Assembly: GCF_907165205.1 (NCBI RefSeq)
Contig: NC_058196.1
Coordinates: forward strand, 10,210,501 to 10,274,500
Source: Coccinella septempunctata
Taxonomy: Eukaryota > Arthropoda > Insecta > Coleoptera > Coccinellidae
DNA: 64,000 bases
Direction of reading: 5' to 3'
Shown here piece by piece: positions 1 through 10,769 of the stretch (its first letter is position 1; the number at the start of each line of letters is the position of its first letter). A program made the position numbers and the translations under genes. Below the pieces are notes generated by a model that searched no databases, was not told the origin of the DNA, and saw only the letters and a list, made by a program, of their open reading frames with translations.

Positions 1-1108
1 CAGGTAACGAGAGAATCAAGAGTCAGAGAGTTTGGTCCTCCCTGAACGACTACATCTCATCTGCAAACCTTCGTAGTGACTTAATGATCAAGAAAGTAAG
101 CATTGAGAAAAATTTCAGTACAATGCTAAGTAAAAGAAGAGATTGGGAACGGGAGTACACCGCCTACAATCTTAAAGAAAATACATTAAAATGGTATACA
201 GATGGTTCTAAAACCGCTACAGGAGCTGGTGCTGGGATTTATGGGCCAAGTACCAAGTGTGCACTATCGTTAGGCTCCTGTACAAGCGTCCTTCAAACGG
301 AAATACTGGCAATCGAAAGATGCCTAGATGTAAATCTAGAAAGAAACTATCAGAAGTGTGATATAGCTATTCATACAGAGAGTCAAGCTGCCGTAAAGGC
401 ACTGAGCTCCTATGTCATCGATTCAAAGCTGATTTGGGAGTGCCGGAATAAACTCAATGATGTAGGCAAGAAGAATAAGGTCTCTTTAATCTGGGTTCCC
501 GGTCACTCGGGAATCGTAGGAAACGAGAAGGCCAATAAACTTGCCAGGGAGAGCGCACAAACGCCACTCACTGGCCCAGAACCCTTCTGTGGTATAGGAA
601 AATGCACCTACAAGAAGGAGTTTATGGAGAAGGAGAAAGCCGAAAGGGAAAAACTCTGGCGGAATCTCCCAGGAATGGATCACTCCAAAAAGTTCCTTCG
701 GAACTTTGAAACTGCTAGATCCAAAAAATATCTGGATCTCAGTAAGAACCAACTACACCTACTCACTGGCTTTCTCACAGGACATTGTCGCCTAAAGAAG
801 CATCTGTTGAGAATGGGTTTGTCGGACACAGACGAGTGTAGATTCTGTGGGGAGGAGGAGGAAACTCCTATGCACCTGGTTACGGAATGCTTTGCCATTG
901 TAAGCCAAAGAAAAGAGTGCTTTGGACGAGAAACTTGTAGGAGTGGGGAAGTATCCTCGTTGAAGCCGTCCCAGATATTGGATTTCATCAGATCTCTGGA
1001 TCTGGAAGGCGAGCTGTAAAGGGCGCGATGAAAACAGCTCTGTTAGGGGGCACAATAGACCTTAAGGTCGCAGTGAACTGTAACCCCTTCTCACTATATA
1101 CTATATAC
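1..1108 (+). mobile_element. 3' end of an RNase-H-bearing LINE
   Basis: This covers the partial ORF above plus a short 3' UTR (1020-1090) and a simple TATAC-type tail (1094-1108). The tail abuts Gypsy LTR sequence directly at about 1109, which suggests that the LINE inserted into the Gypsy 5' LTR, with the missing part of that LTR lying upstream of the window. Confidence 0.7.
3..1019 (+). CDS. LINE ORF2 C-terminal part, RNase H and zinc-knuckle-like end (partial)
   Basis: The frame is open from base 3, so it runs in from outside the window and the Met at 84 is internal. It is the C-terminal end of a non-LTR retrotransposon polyprotein: an RNase H domain (YTDGS near residue 39 counted from 84, QTEI, then ESQAA, VPGHSGIVGNEKAN) followed by a CxxC...H...C end (CRFC...MHLVTEC). 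RNase H removes RNA from the RNA:DNA hybrid during target-primed reverse transcription. Two usual catalytic Asp positions look changed: the expected DSQAA is ESQAA and the usual GNE-x-AD is GNEKAN, so the enzyme is probably inactive. Clade is uncertain; RNase-H-bearing insect LINEs of the R1/LOA/I groups are the best fit. No frameshift is visible in this part. Confidence 0.85.
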   Translation, partial: GNERIKSQRVWSSLNDYISSANLRSDLMIKKVSIEKNFSTMLSKRRDWEREYTAYNLKENTLKWYTDGSKTATGAGAGIYGPSTKCALSLGSCTSVLQTEILAIERCLDVNLERNYQKCDIAIHTESQAAVKALSSYVIDSKLIWECRNKLNDVGKKNKVSLIWVPGHSGIVGNEKANKLARESAQTPLTGPEPFCGIGKCTYKKEFMEKEKAEREKLWRNLPGMDHSKKFLRNFETARSKKYLDLSKNQLHLLTGFLTGHCRLKKHLLRMGLSDTDECRFCGEEEETPMHLVTECFAIVSQRKECFGRETCRSGEVSSLKPSQILDFIRSLDLEGEL

Positions 1109-1890
1109 TATCTATTGAGGCCAATGACTGAAAATGAAAAATTTAGATTATAAAATTTGTGAATAGTGTCTATGAATAGATAAGGTGAAAATTAGGAAAT
1201 CAAGAGTGTAGGAAAGTGAGGGGATGGAAACCAGGGAAACAAGAAAAAAAAAGAAGGGAGATATGAAGATCGAGAGTAGAAAGAAGCATTGCAGAAATTG
1301 TAAAACGTACAAATCGTTTGAATAATTGAAAATTGAAGCCAAAAACTCAGTTGAAGTAAAAACAGAAGGTATTACCATATCAAGACGATAATATTTATAT
1401 ATTTGGAAGTATACTACTGGCTGTTGAATTACTTTCATAAAAGTAACATTCATTGTGATCCTGTGCAACCAATTCAACGGTGGAAGAACCTAGAAATAAT
1501 AGCTGAAAGCAACATATCCAGAGAACAAGAAGCCAAGGAGCATTTTGGTGTGAAATAAACTTTACAGACAAACATAACCTACATTTGAATTCGTGGATAT
1601 TGGACCATAAATTAGTCAGTAACATAGATGTGAGTGTAGTTTTCCTTTTCATATAGAATTAGATTTAATTAATTATAGGAATTTAATTAGAATATTTCGA
1701 GATTTTGAATTGAGATTATTTTTAATGGCATTAAATGTTATATTAATATATATAAATTTTTCATTTATCTTGAATCCTCAATAGTGATAGAGTCTACCGG
1801 GAATTTCAAAATTTAATTTTATCATTTATTTGATTCTAAAAATTCATTCTCATTTCTAACGAAAAAACAAATAAAAGGAATCATAACAAT
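1109..1890 (+). repeat. Gypsy 5' LTR (probably 5'-truncated)
   Basis: About 780 bp match 7185-7966 at a constant offset of 6076 bp with only scattered substitutions. The right end lies just before the primer-binding site, at ...ATAACA(AT). The left edge is uncertain: the shared sequence starts at TATCTAT near 1109, but no purine tract stands directly before the matching point at 7185, so the true LTR may start further left (see the purine-rich tract at 7047). Confidence 0.8.
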
Positions 1891-1892
1891 TT

Positions 1893-1910
1893 TGGCGCCC
1901 AACGTGGGGC
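1893..1910 (+). other. Primer-binding site, tRNA-Lys
   Basis: TGGCGCCCAACGTGGGGC is a perfect 18-nt complement of the 3' end (with CCA) of insect tRNA-Lys(CTT) as I recall it. It lies a few bases after the LTR end, as expected for minus-strand priming. Confidence 0.85.
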
Positions 1911-2843
1911 AGAAAATTTTCATTTCTTATAATATTAAGAGTTATTGAAAGGCATTTTATCAAATTTCTTGATTCATTATATTTTTTTTAATATATATTA
2001 TATATTCTGAGTAAGATACAAATGGCAAACCGCAAAATGGAATTAAGAAATAAAAGAAATGAAGAAAATGAAATTCTTGATGAGGAAGAAATAGGCAGAG
2101 ATCAAGGTACAGGAGAGAGCCAAATGGATAAAATTGTGAAGTTATTAGAAAATATGAACACAAGATTTGAAGAACAGAACAAAAAATTGGATGATATAAT
2201 ATCAGACTCAAGGAATACAATGAAAAATGAGAAAGATGAAATCATTACAAAAATAAAAGATGATGAAAATAAAATAAATGAAATAAATCATAAGGTAGAA
2301 ACAAAAATGGATATTGCAATAGATAAAATAAATAAATATGAACAAAATATCACAGTGGAGGTAGAGGAACAACTCAAAATGTACCAACAACAACAAGAAG
2401 AAAAAATTCGATACATACAAGTGAAACAAGAAGAGAGGAATAACATTTTAATGGAAGAGATTTATAAAAATAGAATAGATCCATTTCCAAGTGTTTTGAT
2501 GAACAATGAAAATATACAAAAATTTGACGGAAACATGAAACATTTGCATCCAAAAATTTTCATAAATGATATAAAAAGTAAATTGAAAGCAGTACATGAT
2601 TGGGAAGTTCAAAAGAATATTATCAAAACATATTTGACATCCAGTGCATCATTATGGTTTGCAAGCCGAGAAGAAGAAATACAAAATTTGCAGCAATTTG
2701 AAATTAGATTCTTAAATTACTTCTGGGGATTTGTGCAACAAAATAATGTTAGACAGGAACTAATATGGGGAAATTGTAATTACCAAAGGAGTAACAATTT
2801 GAATGATTATTCTTCAAAACTGTTTAATATGGCCAAGCATTTA

Positions 2844-3357
2844 CAGTCCCTGGCCATATTATTAGACGCATTGATTCGATGCAAAATCTCAATATTGAAT
2901 TATTAAATTGAATGTATATGTTACATATACTTCATCTGTAAATGGTTTTCACACATAATATATCATATTGGATAGAAAATATTGATTTATTGATGAAAAA
3001 ACATGAAATTCTAATATTTTGCTGAGCCACCCTGTGTAGCTATGAGAGCTTCATACTATCAAAGCAGAATTGTTCGGTTTGCTGCATTCGAAGATTATGA
3101 TTTCATATGTGGATTATCGAAATAACGTCCGAACCTGCAGAATGCAAGACGTCCACTGGAAGACATAGTACTGATTCATACTTAAGTATTAATACTACAA
3201 CATCAAAAACAAATGCCAAATAGAACAATTTAATGAGAGTCGTAGATAAAACTGACATTCTGTGGAAATGAAATTCAAATATTCTGCTTTTTCCTCGGGC
3301 AATACCAGTAAATATAAAAAAAATTCTCAGTGCGTCTAATAAACTGGCCAGGGACTG
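2844..3357. mobile_element. 514-bp Tc1/mariner-type MITE inside gag
   Basis: The ends are inverted repeats of about 27 bp starting CAGTCCCTGGCCA and containing TTATTAGACGCA; they differ at two positions. The element is flanked by TA on both sides (2842-2843 and 3358-3359), the Tc1/mariner signature. It carries no transposase ORF, so it is non-autonomous. Removing element and one TA would leave the gag frame uninterrupted, which shows that it entered a then-intact gag. Confidence 0.9.
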
Positions 3358-3820
3358 TAGATCCAATAATGCAACAAGAAGAAATAATAAAATGTATAAG
3401 CCGACATTTTGGACCAGAAATTGAGAGATACGTTTTATTTAATCAAATTAATACACTGGATAAATTTTCTTTATATTTGAATGCGATAGAAAATGACATA
3501 AAACGAAGAAATAGACCGTATGGGAATTATAATAATAATAATGGAAATGGAAGGGATAGAAATTGCAGGAACCATATGAATATTGACAATGGCAGAGAGA
3601 GAGATAATAGAAATAATCGAAATTTTGATAATAGGAACTATAATAATAATAGAAACTATAATAATAATAGAAACTATAATAATAATAGACAGTATAATGA
3701 TAAATTCAGAAGAGGGGATTTTGAAAGAAATGGTGGAGAACGAACAGAAGGAAACAGAAACAGGAATTATGACGAAGAAAATGCAGGAAGATCAGACACA
3801 AGAAGATTTCAGAATATGAG

Positions 3821-6800
3821 TTGTCTAAGAATGGAAGAACAGGAGTCTCAAGAAACCAATCAAAATTTTCAATAGCGCACAAACCAAATGAATCTATAAA
3901 TACCATCCATTATGAACATCCATCAGAATTTGTTGATCTAGAAGGAAATATTAATAAACAAGAAGATTTCAAATTGATTATATTACGAGGAAAATTCAAA
4001 GACCAAAATATTTCCATTTTAATAGACACTGGTTCGGAAGTATCATTAATTAATGAAAATTTGGTGAAGAATTTGAAATTAGAAAATGAAGTAATCAAAA
4101 TTCCAAAAATAAATTTAATGAGTGCTAATGGAAAAAAATTAATGGAGGTGAACAATTCAATTATAGCAGATTTATATTTGAAGGAAGATATTGTGGTACA
4201 ATTTCTTGTGGTAAAGGGGATTGAATACGATATGGTAATAGGATGTGATGAATTAGAAAAACACGAGATGATCATTGATTATAAAAATAGAATAATTCAA
4301 CTGAATTCATCAGTAATTCATTTTGAGCATGAAAATGGATTGATAACAGGAGAAGAAAGTAAACAATTGAATATTATATCAGAAGAGGAAATAAAGGAAC
4401 CATCATGTCCTGAGAGAATTAAAAATGAAATAAAAGAATTATTACAAAAGTATAAGGGTATCATGATGAGTGGGAATGGAAAAGCAAAAAGTTATGTTCA
4501 TAAATTAGAAGTCAAAGGAATTGAAAATTTCAAATCAAAGAATTATCCAGTACCATATCGATACAGAAAAGAAGTAGCAGAGGAAATTAATAAGATGCTG
4601 GAGAATGGAATTATAGAAAAAAGTAGAACAAGATACATCAATCCAATAGTAGTAGTGAAGAAGAGTAATGGAGATTTACGTTTATGTTTAGATGCAAGAA
4701 ATATTAACAAGTATACAGTACCACAATACGAAGCACCAATGAATATTGAAGCAATTTTTGGAAGAATTACAAAACCCAAAATTTTCTCTAAAATAGATTT
4801 GAAGCATAGTTTTTGGTTAATTCCATTAGCAGAAAATTGTAGAGATTACACAGGATTTTCCATTGATGGAGTTATTTATAGATTTAAAGTAGTGCCATTT
4901 GGTTTACAGAGTGCATGTTCAGCATTAGTTCGAGCACTACATCAGATTTTTGACAAATATGAAGATTTTATCTTACATTATGTGGACGATATATTGGTTT
5001 TCTCAGATAATGAAGTGGAACATTTGAAACATATTGAAATTGTATTGAAGGAATTAGAAGAGGCAGGATTAAAAATTAATTTGGAAAAATGTAAATTTTA
5101 TCAAGAGCAAATCACATATTTAGGATATAAAGTAGATCAAGAGGGACTGGAAATGGACGATGACAAGATAAAAGCAATTCAAGAATATAAGATACCCAAG
5201 AATTTGAAAACGTGAAGGGGATTTTTAGGAATTATCAATTATTTCAAAAGATTGATTCCAGATTTAAGTCAGAAGGAAATCAAATTGATAGAACTTTTAA
5301 GGAAAGGTGTAAAATGGAAATGGAATGATGAACGAAACATGGCATTTGAAGAATTAAAAAAAACATTAACTCAAAAATTGAAAGTATTTCATCCAAATTA
5401 TGACTATCCTTTTATATTAAAAACGGATGCATCAAAAGAAAAATTTGCAGGTGTATTATTTCAAAAATATCAAGATAAGGAGGTCCCAATATGTTTTATT
5501 TCAAGAATCACAAAACCATATGAGAAAAATTATAGTGTATCCGAATTAGAATTAGCAAGTATCATATTTTGTATAAAAAAATTGAGGTTTTATTTACTGG
5601 GTGATAAATTCTATATAGAAACAGATCATTCAGCACTCACAAACATATTGAAGAATAGATTTGGAAATAGCAGAATACATAGATGGGCTCTTTTACTACA
5701 AGAGTATGATTTTGAAATTCGACATATACCAGGAAAATCAAATTTGATTCCAGATATATTATCAAGAGAAGGAAACCAGAAAAAGGTAAATCAAAAATAT
5801 ATAGGGATTAATGTAATGAAAGATGCAGATGGAATTTTTTCTTCAGATATGATTATTGAGTCACAGCAACAATTAGAAGATAAAGAAAAACAAAAATGCC
5901 AATTGAAAAATGGAATATATTTAAAGAAAGCACAAAATGAAGAATTATATGTTATTACAGAAGATTTATGCAGAAGAAATTTAAAATATCTACATGAGGA
6001 ATATGGACATATTGGATCAAGGAAGTTATGGTTGTTATTCAGAGAAAATTACATCACAAAGCATGACCAAAGATTAGCAAAGGAAATAACATCTACATGT
6101 AGAATATGTCAATTAAGCAAGAATGAAAATAGAACAAATACTAATCAAACAAAAACAATAACAGCAAATAATCCATTAGATTTAGTAGCAATTGATTTTC
6201 TAAGTGATCTGATATCAAGCAAAAGTGGAAATAGACATATTTTAGTGATTTTGGATATTTTTTCAAAGTACGTTAAATTGTATCCATGTAAAAGAACAAA
6301 TTGTGAAGAAATAAAAAGAAAATTCAGACAATATATGGACGAGTTGGGAGCAGTTAAGGCTTGTATACTTGATAATGCCACATATTTCAGAAATGAAAGA
6401 TTTGAAAGGTTTTGCAGTGAAAATGAAATACAATTAAGATTTACAAGTATTCGACATCCAGCTGCTAATCCAGCAGAGAGATATATACGAGAAGTAATAA
6501 AATTTTTGAGAATTATAAATCCTGATGACCACACAGAATGGGAAAATAATTTACATAAAGTGGAGAAATTCATGAATTGTGTGCCGAATACGAATACTGA
6601 AGAATGCCCAATAGTATTGATGAAAAATGAATTACCTGAAAGGAAATGGGAATTTGAAAACAACAGACAATATCAAGAGATTGTGAATGAAGTCAATAGA
6701 AGAATGGAAATAAATGCAACTAAATTTTTGAAGAAAATGAAAAAAAGAAATAAAAAGAAAACAAAATTCGAAAAAGGAGATTTAGTAATAGTTAAAACAT

Positions 6801-6976
6801 TGAGGGTATCTAACAGAAGAGAAGATAGATGTGCTAAATTCTTATTTCCATTTGATGGACCATATAGAGTTGAAACAGAACATCCTGTGAACAGTTATGT
6901 ATTGAAAGATTCGAATACTGGTGCAATTAAAGGAATATATAATATAGAAAGCATTTTTGAATATAAAAGGATATGA
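3821..6976 (+). pseudogene. Gypsy pol: protease, RT, RNase H, integrase
   Basis: Protease: DTGSE with DTG at residues 69-71 counted from 3821. RT: about residues 230-445, with YVDD at 387-390. An in-frame TGA at 5213-5215 interrupts the start of the RT connection; translation in the same frame continues at once with a typical RGFLG...NYF block. Counting from the Met at 5252, RNase H shows LKTDAS (D59), SELEL and ETDHSA (D125). Integrase has an H-H-C-C zinc finger (H248, H253, C283, C286) and a D-D-E triad (D315, D374, E409), followed by a basic C-terminal region. All catalytic positions are present, so the single stop is the main visible lesion. The frame overlaps the end of gag and is offset by -1. 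Confidence 0.92.
3863..3869 (+). promoter_or_regulatory. Candidate -1 ribosomal frameshift heptamer (A AAT TTT)
   Basis: In the gag frame the codons read caA AAT TTT CAA TAG, so an X XXY YYZ slippery heptamer lies one codon before the gag stop. A -1 slip here enters the pol frame exactly. The overlap of the two frames and the correct phase support use for Gag-Pol synthesis. I did not identify a downstream pseudoknot. Confidence 0.65.
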
Positions 6977-7046
6977 ATCACGAAGGTTCATAAAATTAGT
7001 TTCTATTTGCATAATTTAAATTTATTCAAATATCAACAAATTTTAG

Positions 7047-7053
7047 GGGAATT
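7047..7053 (+). other. Candidate polypurine tract
   Basis: AGGGGAA is the only short purine run between the pol stop and the sequence shared with the 5' LTR. If it is the plus-strand primer, the 3' LTR starts near 7054-7059 (a TG occurs at 7059) and the 5' LTR in the window lacks its first 130 bp or so. Confidence 0.4.
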
Positions 7054-7186
7054 TTTATGGTTCAAAGTATTACGTTCAATATAAAATTCCAAATCACATT
7101 TGAAAAGGATACATTATGATATATTACTTATATATTCAAGTTGAAGTACATACTTTTATACTGATATTCAAAATTCATATCCAATA

Positions 7187-8071
<885 letters not shown>

Positions 8072-8075
8072 GTAC

Positions 8076-8282
8076 AGCGGTACATATTGGGACCGTTTCG
8101 GAGATCGCGCGGTACATATGGGGACCTTCGGTACTTATTGGACCGGTCCCCATATGTTTTTAGATGCAGCGGTACTTATTGGGACCGATCCCCATAAGTT
8201 TTCGTAAGTCTATCGGTACATATCAGGACCGTTTCAAAAATAGATACAACGGTAATTATTGGGACCAGTGTCCCAATAAATC
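8076..8282. repeat. Cluster of small inverted repeats with a CGGTACNTATTGGGACC core
   Basis: A motif like CGGTACATATTGGGACCG recurs about five times (near 8089, 8111, 8170, 8214, 8250). Some copies are followed by their inverse: TTATTGGGAC...GTCCCAATAA near 8255-8278 has 10-bp perfect arms, and CTTATTGGGA...TCCCCATAAG near 8175-8198 has arms with one mismatch. No coding frame is apparent. The origin is unknown. Confidence 0.75.
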
Positions 8283-8287
8283 TAATC

Positions 8288-8429
8288 AGGATTGGCAGAA
8301 AAAGGTAAATAAAATTGTATACGTGACAATAATCGGCCGACTGCCACTCCCGTTCAAGTTAAAGATTCCGTATTCTATACAATTTTATTTACCTTTTTCT
8401 GCCAATCCTGCTCCTGTATCCGATGATGA
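8288..8429. repeat. Remnant of the hairpin repeat, copy A
   Basis: This is the same sequence as the hairpins of the array (see 52554-52789), but the left arm is only about 34 bp (8288-8321). The right arm breaks off at GATGATGA (8429), where it joins the last minisatellite half-monomer directly. The middle of a complete unit, including the gene fragment and most of the minisatellite, is missing here. Confidence 0.85.
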
Positions 8430-8505
8430 ATGCCCCCTTCCTAATCTCAATTCAAATTAACCGAAAAGTTAAGTCCCATCCCAAAATTATTACAGGGTCG
8501 TTATC
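8430..8505. repeat. Half monomer of the 158-bp minisatellite, copy A
   Basis: It corresponds to the second half of the last minisatellite monomer in the array units (from GCCCCCTTCCTAATCTC to GGGTCGTTAT). Confidence 0.85.
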
Positions 8506-8631
8506 CCCAATTGGCAAATAAACATTAACTGTCATTTGTCAGGTAGTTTGAGATTTTGAAAGGGGGCAGAAATTTCGGTGGTCATCTTACGGTTCTCAGA
8601 AAAAAATTACGTACCTAGCCATTCCTACGAG

Positions 8632-8639
8632 TATATAAA
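8632..8639 (+). promoter_or_regulatory. TATA box of ankyrin gene copy A
   Basis: TATATAAA stands 106 bp before the ATG and is conserved in all five copies. A start site about 30 bp downstream, near the ACAGTTG at 8664, would fit. Confidence 0.6.
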
Positions 8640-8737
8640 TGAACGTAAATGGGTGTCTTTGTACAGTTGTGCTTCGTTTTTCAATCGTGTCAGTACAGTT
8701 TAAATTTTTAATCTACAGTGTGTTTAAAACCTGAAAT

Positions 8738-10534
8738 ATGTCGCGAAGAGAGAATAAAACAAGACACCACAATTCTCGCAAAATGGTAAGTGCATAAAAG
8801 TTTTCTGTAAAGAGATTTGCAATGATTCTTGAAAATTCTTGTATACGCGGAATCTTTGATTCGTACAAACATTTTAACAGTATATTCTTGAGGTCAAAAA
8901 AAACATTTTTTTCCTGAACCATTTTTTCCGAATCGGCTCGGTTTAAAAGATACACGCTGATGAAAATATTTTCTCTCACTAAAGGTTTTATCGAATGAAA
9001 TGAATTTCGCAATATAGTTTATCATTTATTTGATGAATCTTTTTTAAACACAAAATATCACCTACATCTCCAGTTTTTCCATTATGACCATTACGTACCA
9101 TGAACTGATTTGACTGATTGCAATTCTGTTTGAAAGAACCATATATGTGTAGTGTCAAAGATTCTGCTTTTATTCTGAAGGGAATCTTGTTTTTCTATGG
9201 CTCATTATGAAAACTTAAAATGGCTATATCTTTTTATCAGGGCTGAATCGAAAAAAATGGTATAAAAAAATGTTTCTTTTCACCTCGATAATATATTGTT
9301 TAAATATTTGTAAGAGTCACAGATTCATCCTGTATAGACCGACTGAATTTTTGTTGTTCACAAAACCTGATATATAAGTATTAACTTCATAACAATCGCC
9401 TTATTTCTCTTAAATTCTTTACAGACCATCAATATTCCCAAAGAAAATATTGAGGATCCTCAGAAAACCGATCTTCATGTGGCTGTCGAAACGGGAAATT
9501 TGGAGAAAGTCCTGTTTTTATTACGAAAAGGAGCTAATGTCAATGCCACTGACTCGAAAAAGGTTACCCCCCTCCACCTGGCTATACAATTTAGGCATCT
9601 CCATCTGGTTGAAACCCTGGTGACTAATGGTGCCAATATTGAAGCAGAAACATGCGACGGTTCCAAGCCTATCCACATGGTGAATGATAGCAGTGAAAAG
9701 AGAAAAGAATGCATTGAAGAACTTCTCAAATATAACGTCGACTTAGATGCCATTGATATAAGGGGGAACACCCTGCTGCTGCTGATGGCTAAAAAATGGC
9801 CTAGTCCTGAATTGATCAGGCTACTTCTAGATAACACCAGCGATGCCAGCAACACCGATTTCAAACTGAACAATTGTCTGCATTGCCTAGCGATGCTGAC
9901 GAATGTGAAACCGGAGATTTACAAAGAAGCAACATATATCCTCACAGAACGTGGCATAGACGTAAACGCGATAAACATGGCCAGCGAGTCGCCTTTGCAC
10001 AAAGCAGTCTCCTATGGGAACCTGCCAATGGCAGCTTGTCTTCTGCGACACGGGGCAAGATTGGACATGCTGAACAAGCAGAATTTGAATCCGTTCGAGC
10101 TGGCCATCAAGAGAGGAAATTCGAAAATGAAATTATTGATCATGAAATACGCCTTCATCCATACACTGAATGGAATTCCTATTCCTGAGAAGATCCATCA
10201 GGATATCTACTCTGACGATGAGCTGAGATGTCTGTGGCATCGTCTCGATAAGGATTTAATTCATTTCGAGAACTCCGTCAGATTTGATGGGAGATTCCCA
10301 TTTACACCTTTCCAAATACTGAGTGGCCGAGTTTATATGTATCCGACGCTTATCTCGTCTCTTGATCCTTCTACAGCGATGGTTGGCGAACCACGATCAG
10401 CCTTCTTCGACGAGGTTTTGGAAACCTGGGAGCTTACAGTCAGGAGAATTAAAGATATATATTCAGAAAGGAAGGATTTCACCACAATCGGTTTACCAAT
10501 TATTCGACCAAAGTCCCATATGAGAGGATTGTAA
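8738..10534 (+). CDS. Ankyrin-repeat protein gene, copy A (two exons)
   Basis: Exon 1 coding part is 8738-8785 (16 codons, ending ATG|GTAAGT), the intron is 8786-9424 (ends TTTACAG) and exon 2 is 9425-10534, phase 0. The 385-residue protein has about seven ankyrin repeats (roughly residues 31-265; clear ones read TPLHLAI...LVETLVTNGAN and TPLHKAVSYGNL...CLLRHGA) and a C-terminal region of about 120 residues that I do not recognise. No signal peptide or membrane span is visible. Ankyrin repeats bind other proteins; the partner is unknown. This copy sits alone about 40 kb from the array and differs from unit 1 at about three residues (I for V, S for N, S for T). The start is chosen because it follows the TATA box and joins exon 2 in frame; the GTG-initiated frame at 9479 is only the inside of exon 2. 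Confidence 0.85.
8842..9335. mobile_element. Old MITE filling most of the ankyrin intron
   Basis: The segment starts TATACGCGGAATCTTTGATT and ends with the approximate inverse (AGAGTCACAGATTCATCCTG then TATA). The end sequences match over about 60 bp with several differences. A related end occurs at 10893 (CAGGGTGAGTCTTTGACTC). The same insertion is present in the intron of every array copy, so it predates the amplification. Confidence 0.7.
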
Positions 10535-10592
10535 ATAATAATTGTGTTTATATTAATGTATATATCGATTTAAAGAATGCTTTTTTTCTGTT

Positions 10593-10598
10593 AATAAA
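10593..10598 (+). terminator. Polyadenylation signal AATAAA, copy A
   Basis: AATAAA lies 59 bp after the stop codon and is conserved in the array copies. Confidence 0.6.
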
Positions 10599-10769
10599 TT
10601 CATCGTTAAAATACACTGCGTAAAAAATTAATGCACATCCTGAAAATCCCAATTCTAATGAAAGTTAACTGTACATTGACTTTATTTATAACTTATTTTT
10701 TAAGTTCTCTCGGGAAGGTTTTGAACGAAACAAGACACATTAAATGGAAGAAAAATTCAGGATTTCACC

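Larger units (their letters stand above)
2022..3875 (+). pseudogene. Gypsy gag, interrupted by a MITE
   Basis: The first part (2022-2843) encodes a highly charged, probably coiled-coil N-terminal region (about residues 35-145) and a retrotransposon capsid-like region (about 160-274). After the MITE at 2844-3357, gag resumes in the same frame at 3360 and runs to the stop at 3873-3875. The C-terminal part is Asn/Arg-rich with repeated RNYNNN units (3640-3690) and shows no CCHC knuckle; the basic Asn-rich tail may replace it in RNA binding. The MITE introduces stop codons, so this copy cannot make full-length Gag. Confidence 0.85.
1109..6976 (+). mobile_element. Ty3/Gypsy LTR retrotransposon (5' LTR part to end of pol; 3' LTR continues to 7966)
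   Basis: A 5' LTR, primer-binding site, gag, pol in the order protease-RT-RNase H-integrase (the Gypsy order), and a 3' LTR at 7187-7966 occur in sequence. No env-like ORF follows pol. The element is disabled by a MITE in gag and a stop codon in pol. Confidence 0.9.

Noticed and set aside
2208..2429. Hydrophobic minus-strand frame as a membrane protein
   Set aside because: Antisense of the Lys/Glu-rich gag N-terminus, which always reads as Phe/Leu-rich.
6977..7186. Possible env ORF after Gypsy pol
   Set aside because: No frame of useful length lies between the pol stop and the 3' LTR.
9475..9873. 132-codon minus-strand frame, repeated at 51257, 55537 and 59829
   Set aside because: It is the antisense of ankyrin exon 2 and conserved only because exon 2 is.
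9874..10188. 104-codon plus-strand frame, repeated at 51656, 55936 and 60228
   Set aside because: It is an alternate frame inside ankyrin exon 2 with no family resemblance.
9479..10534. Bacterial (for example Wolbachia) origin of the ankyrin gene by its GTG-start 351-codon frame
   Set aside because: The frame continues upstream to a splice acceptor and joins a 16-codon first exon after a GT-AG intron, with TATA box and AATAAA. The GTG is an internal Val. Ancient transfer is not excluded but nothing supports it.
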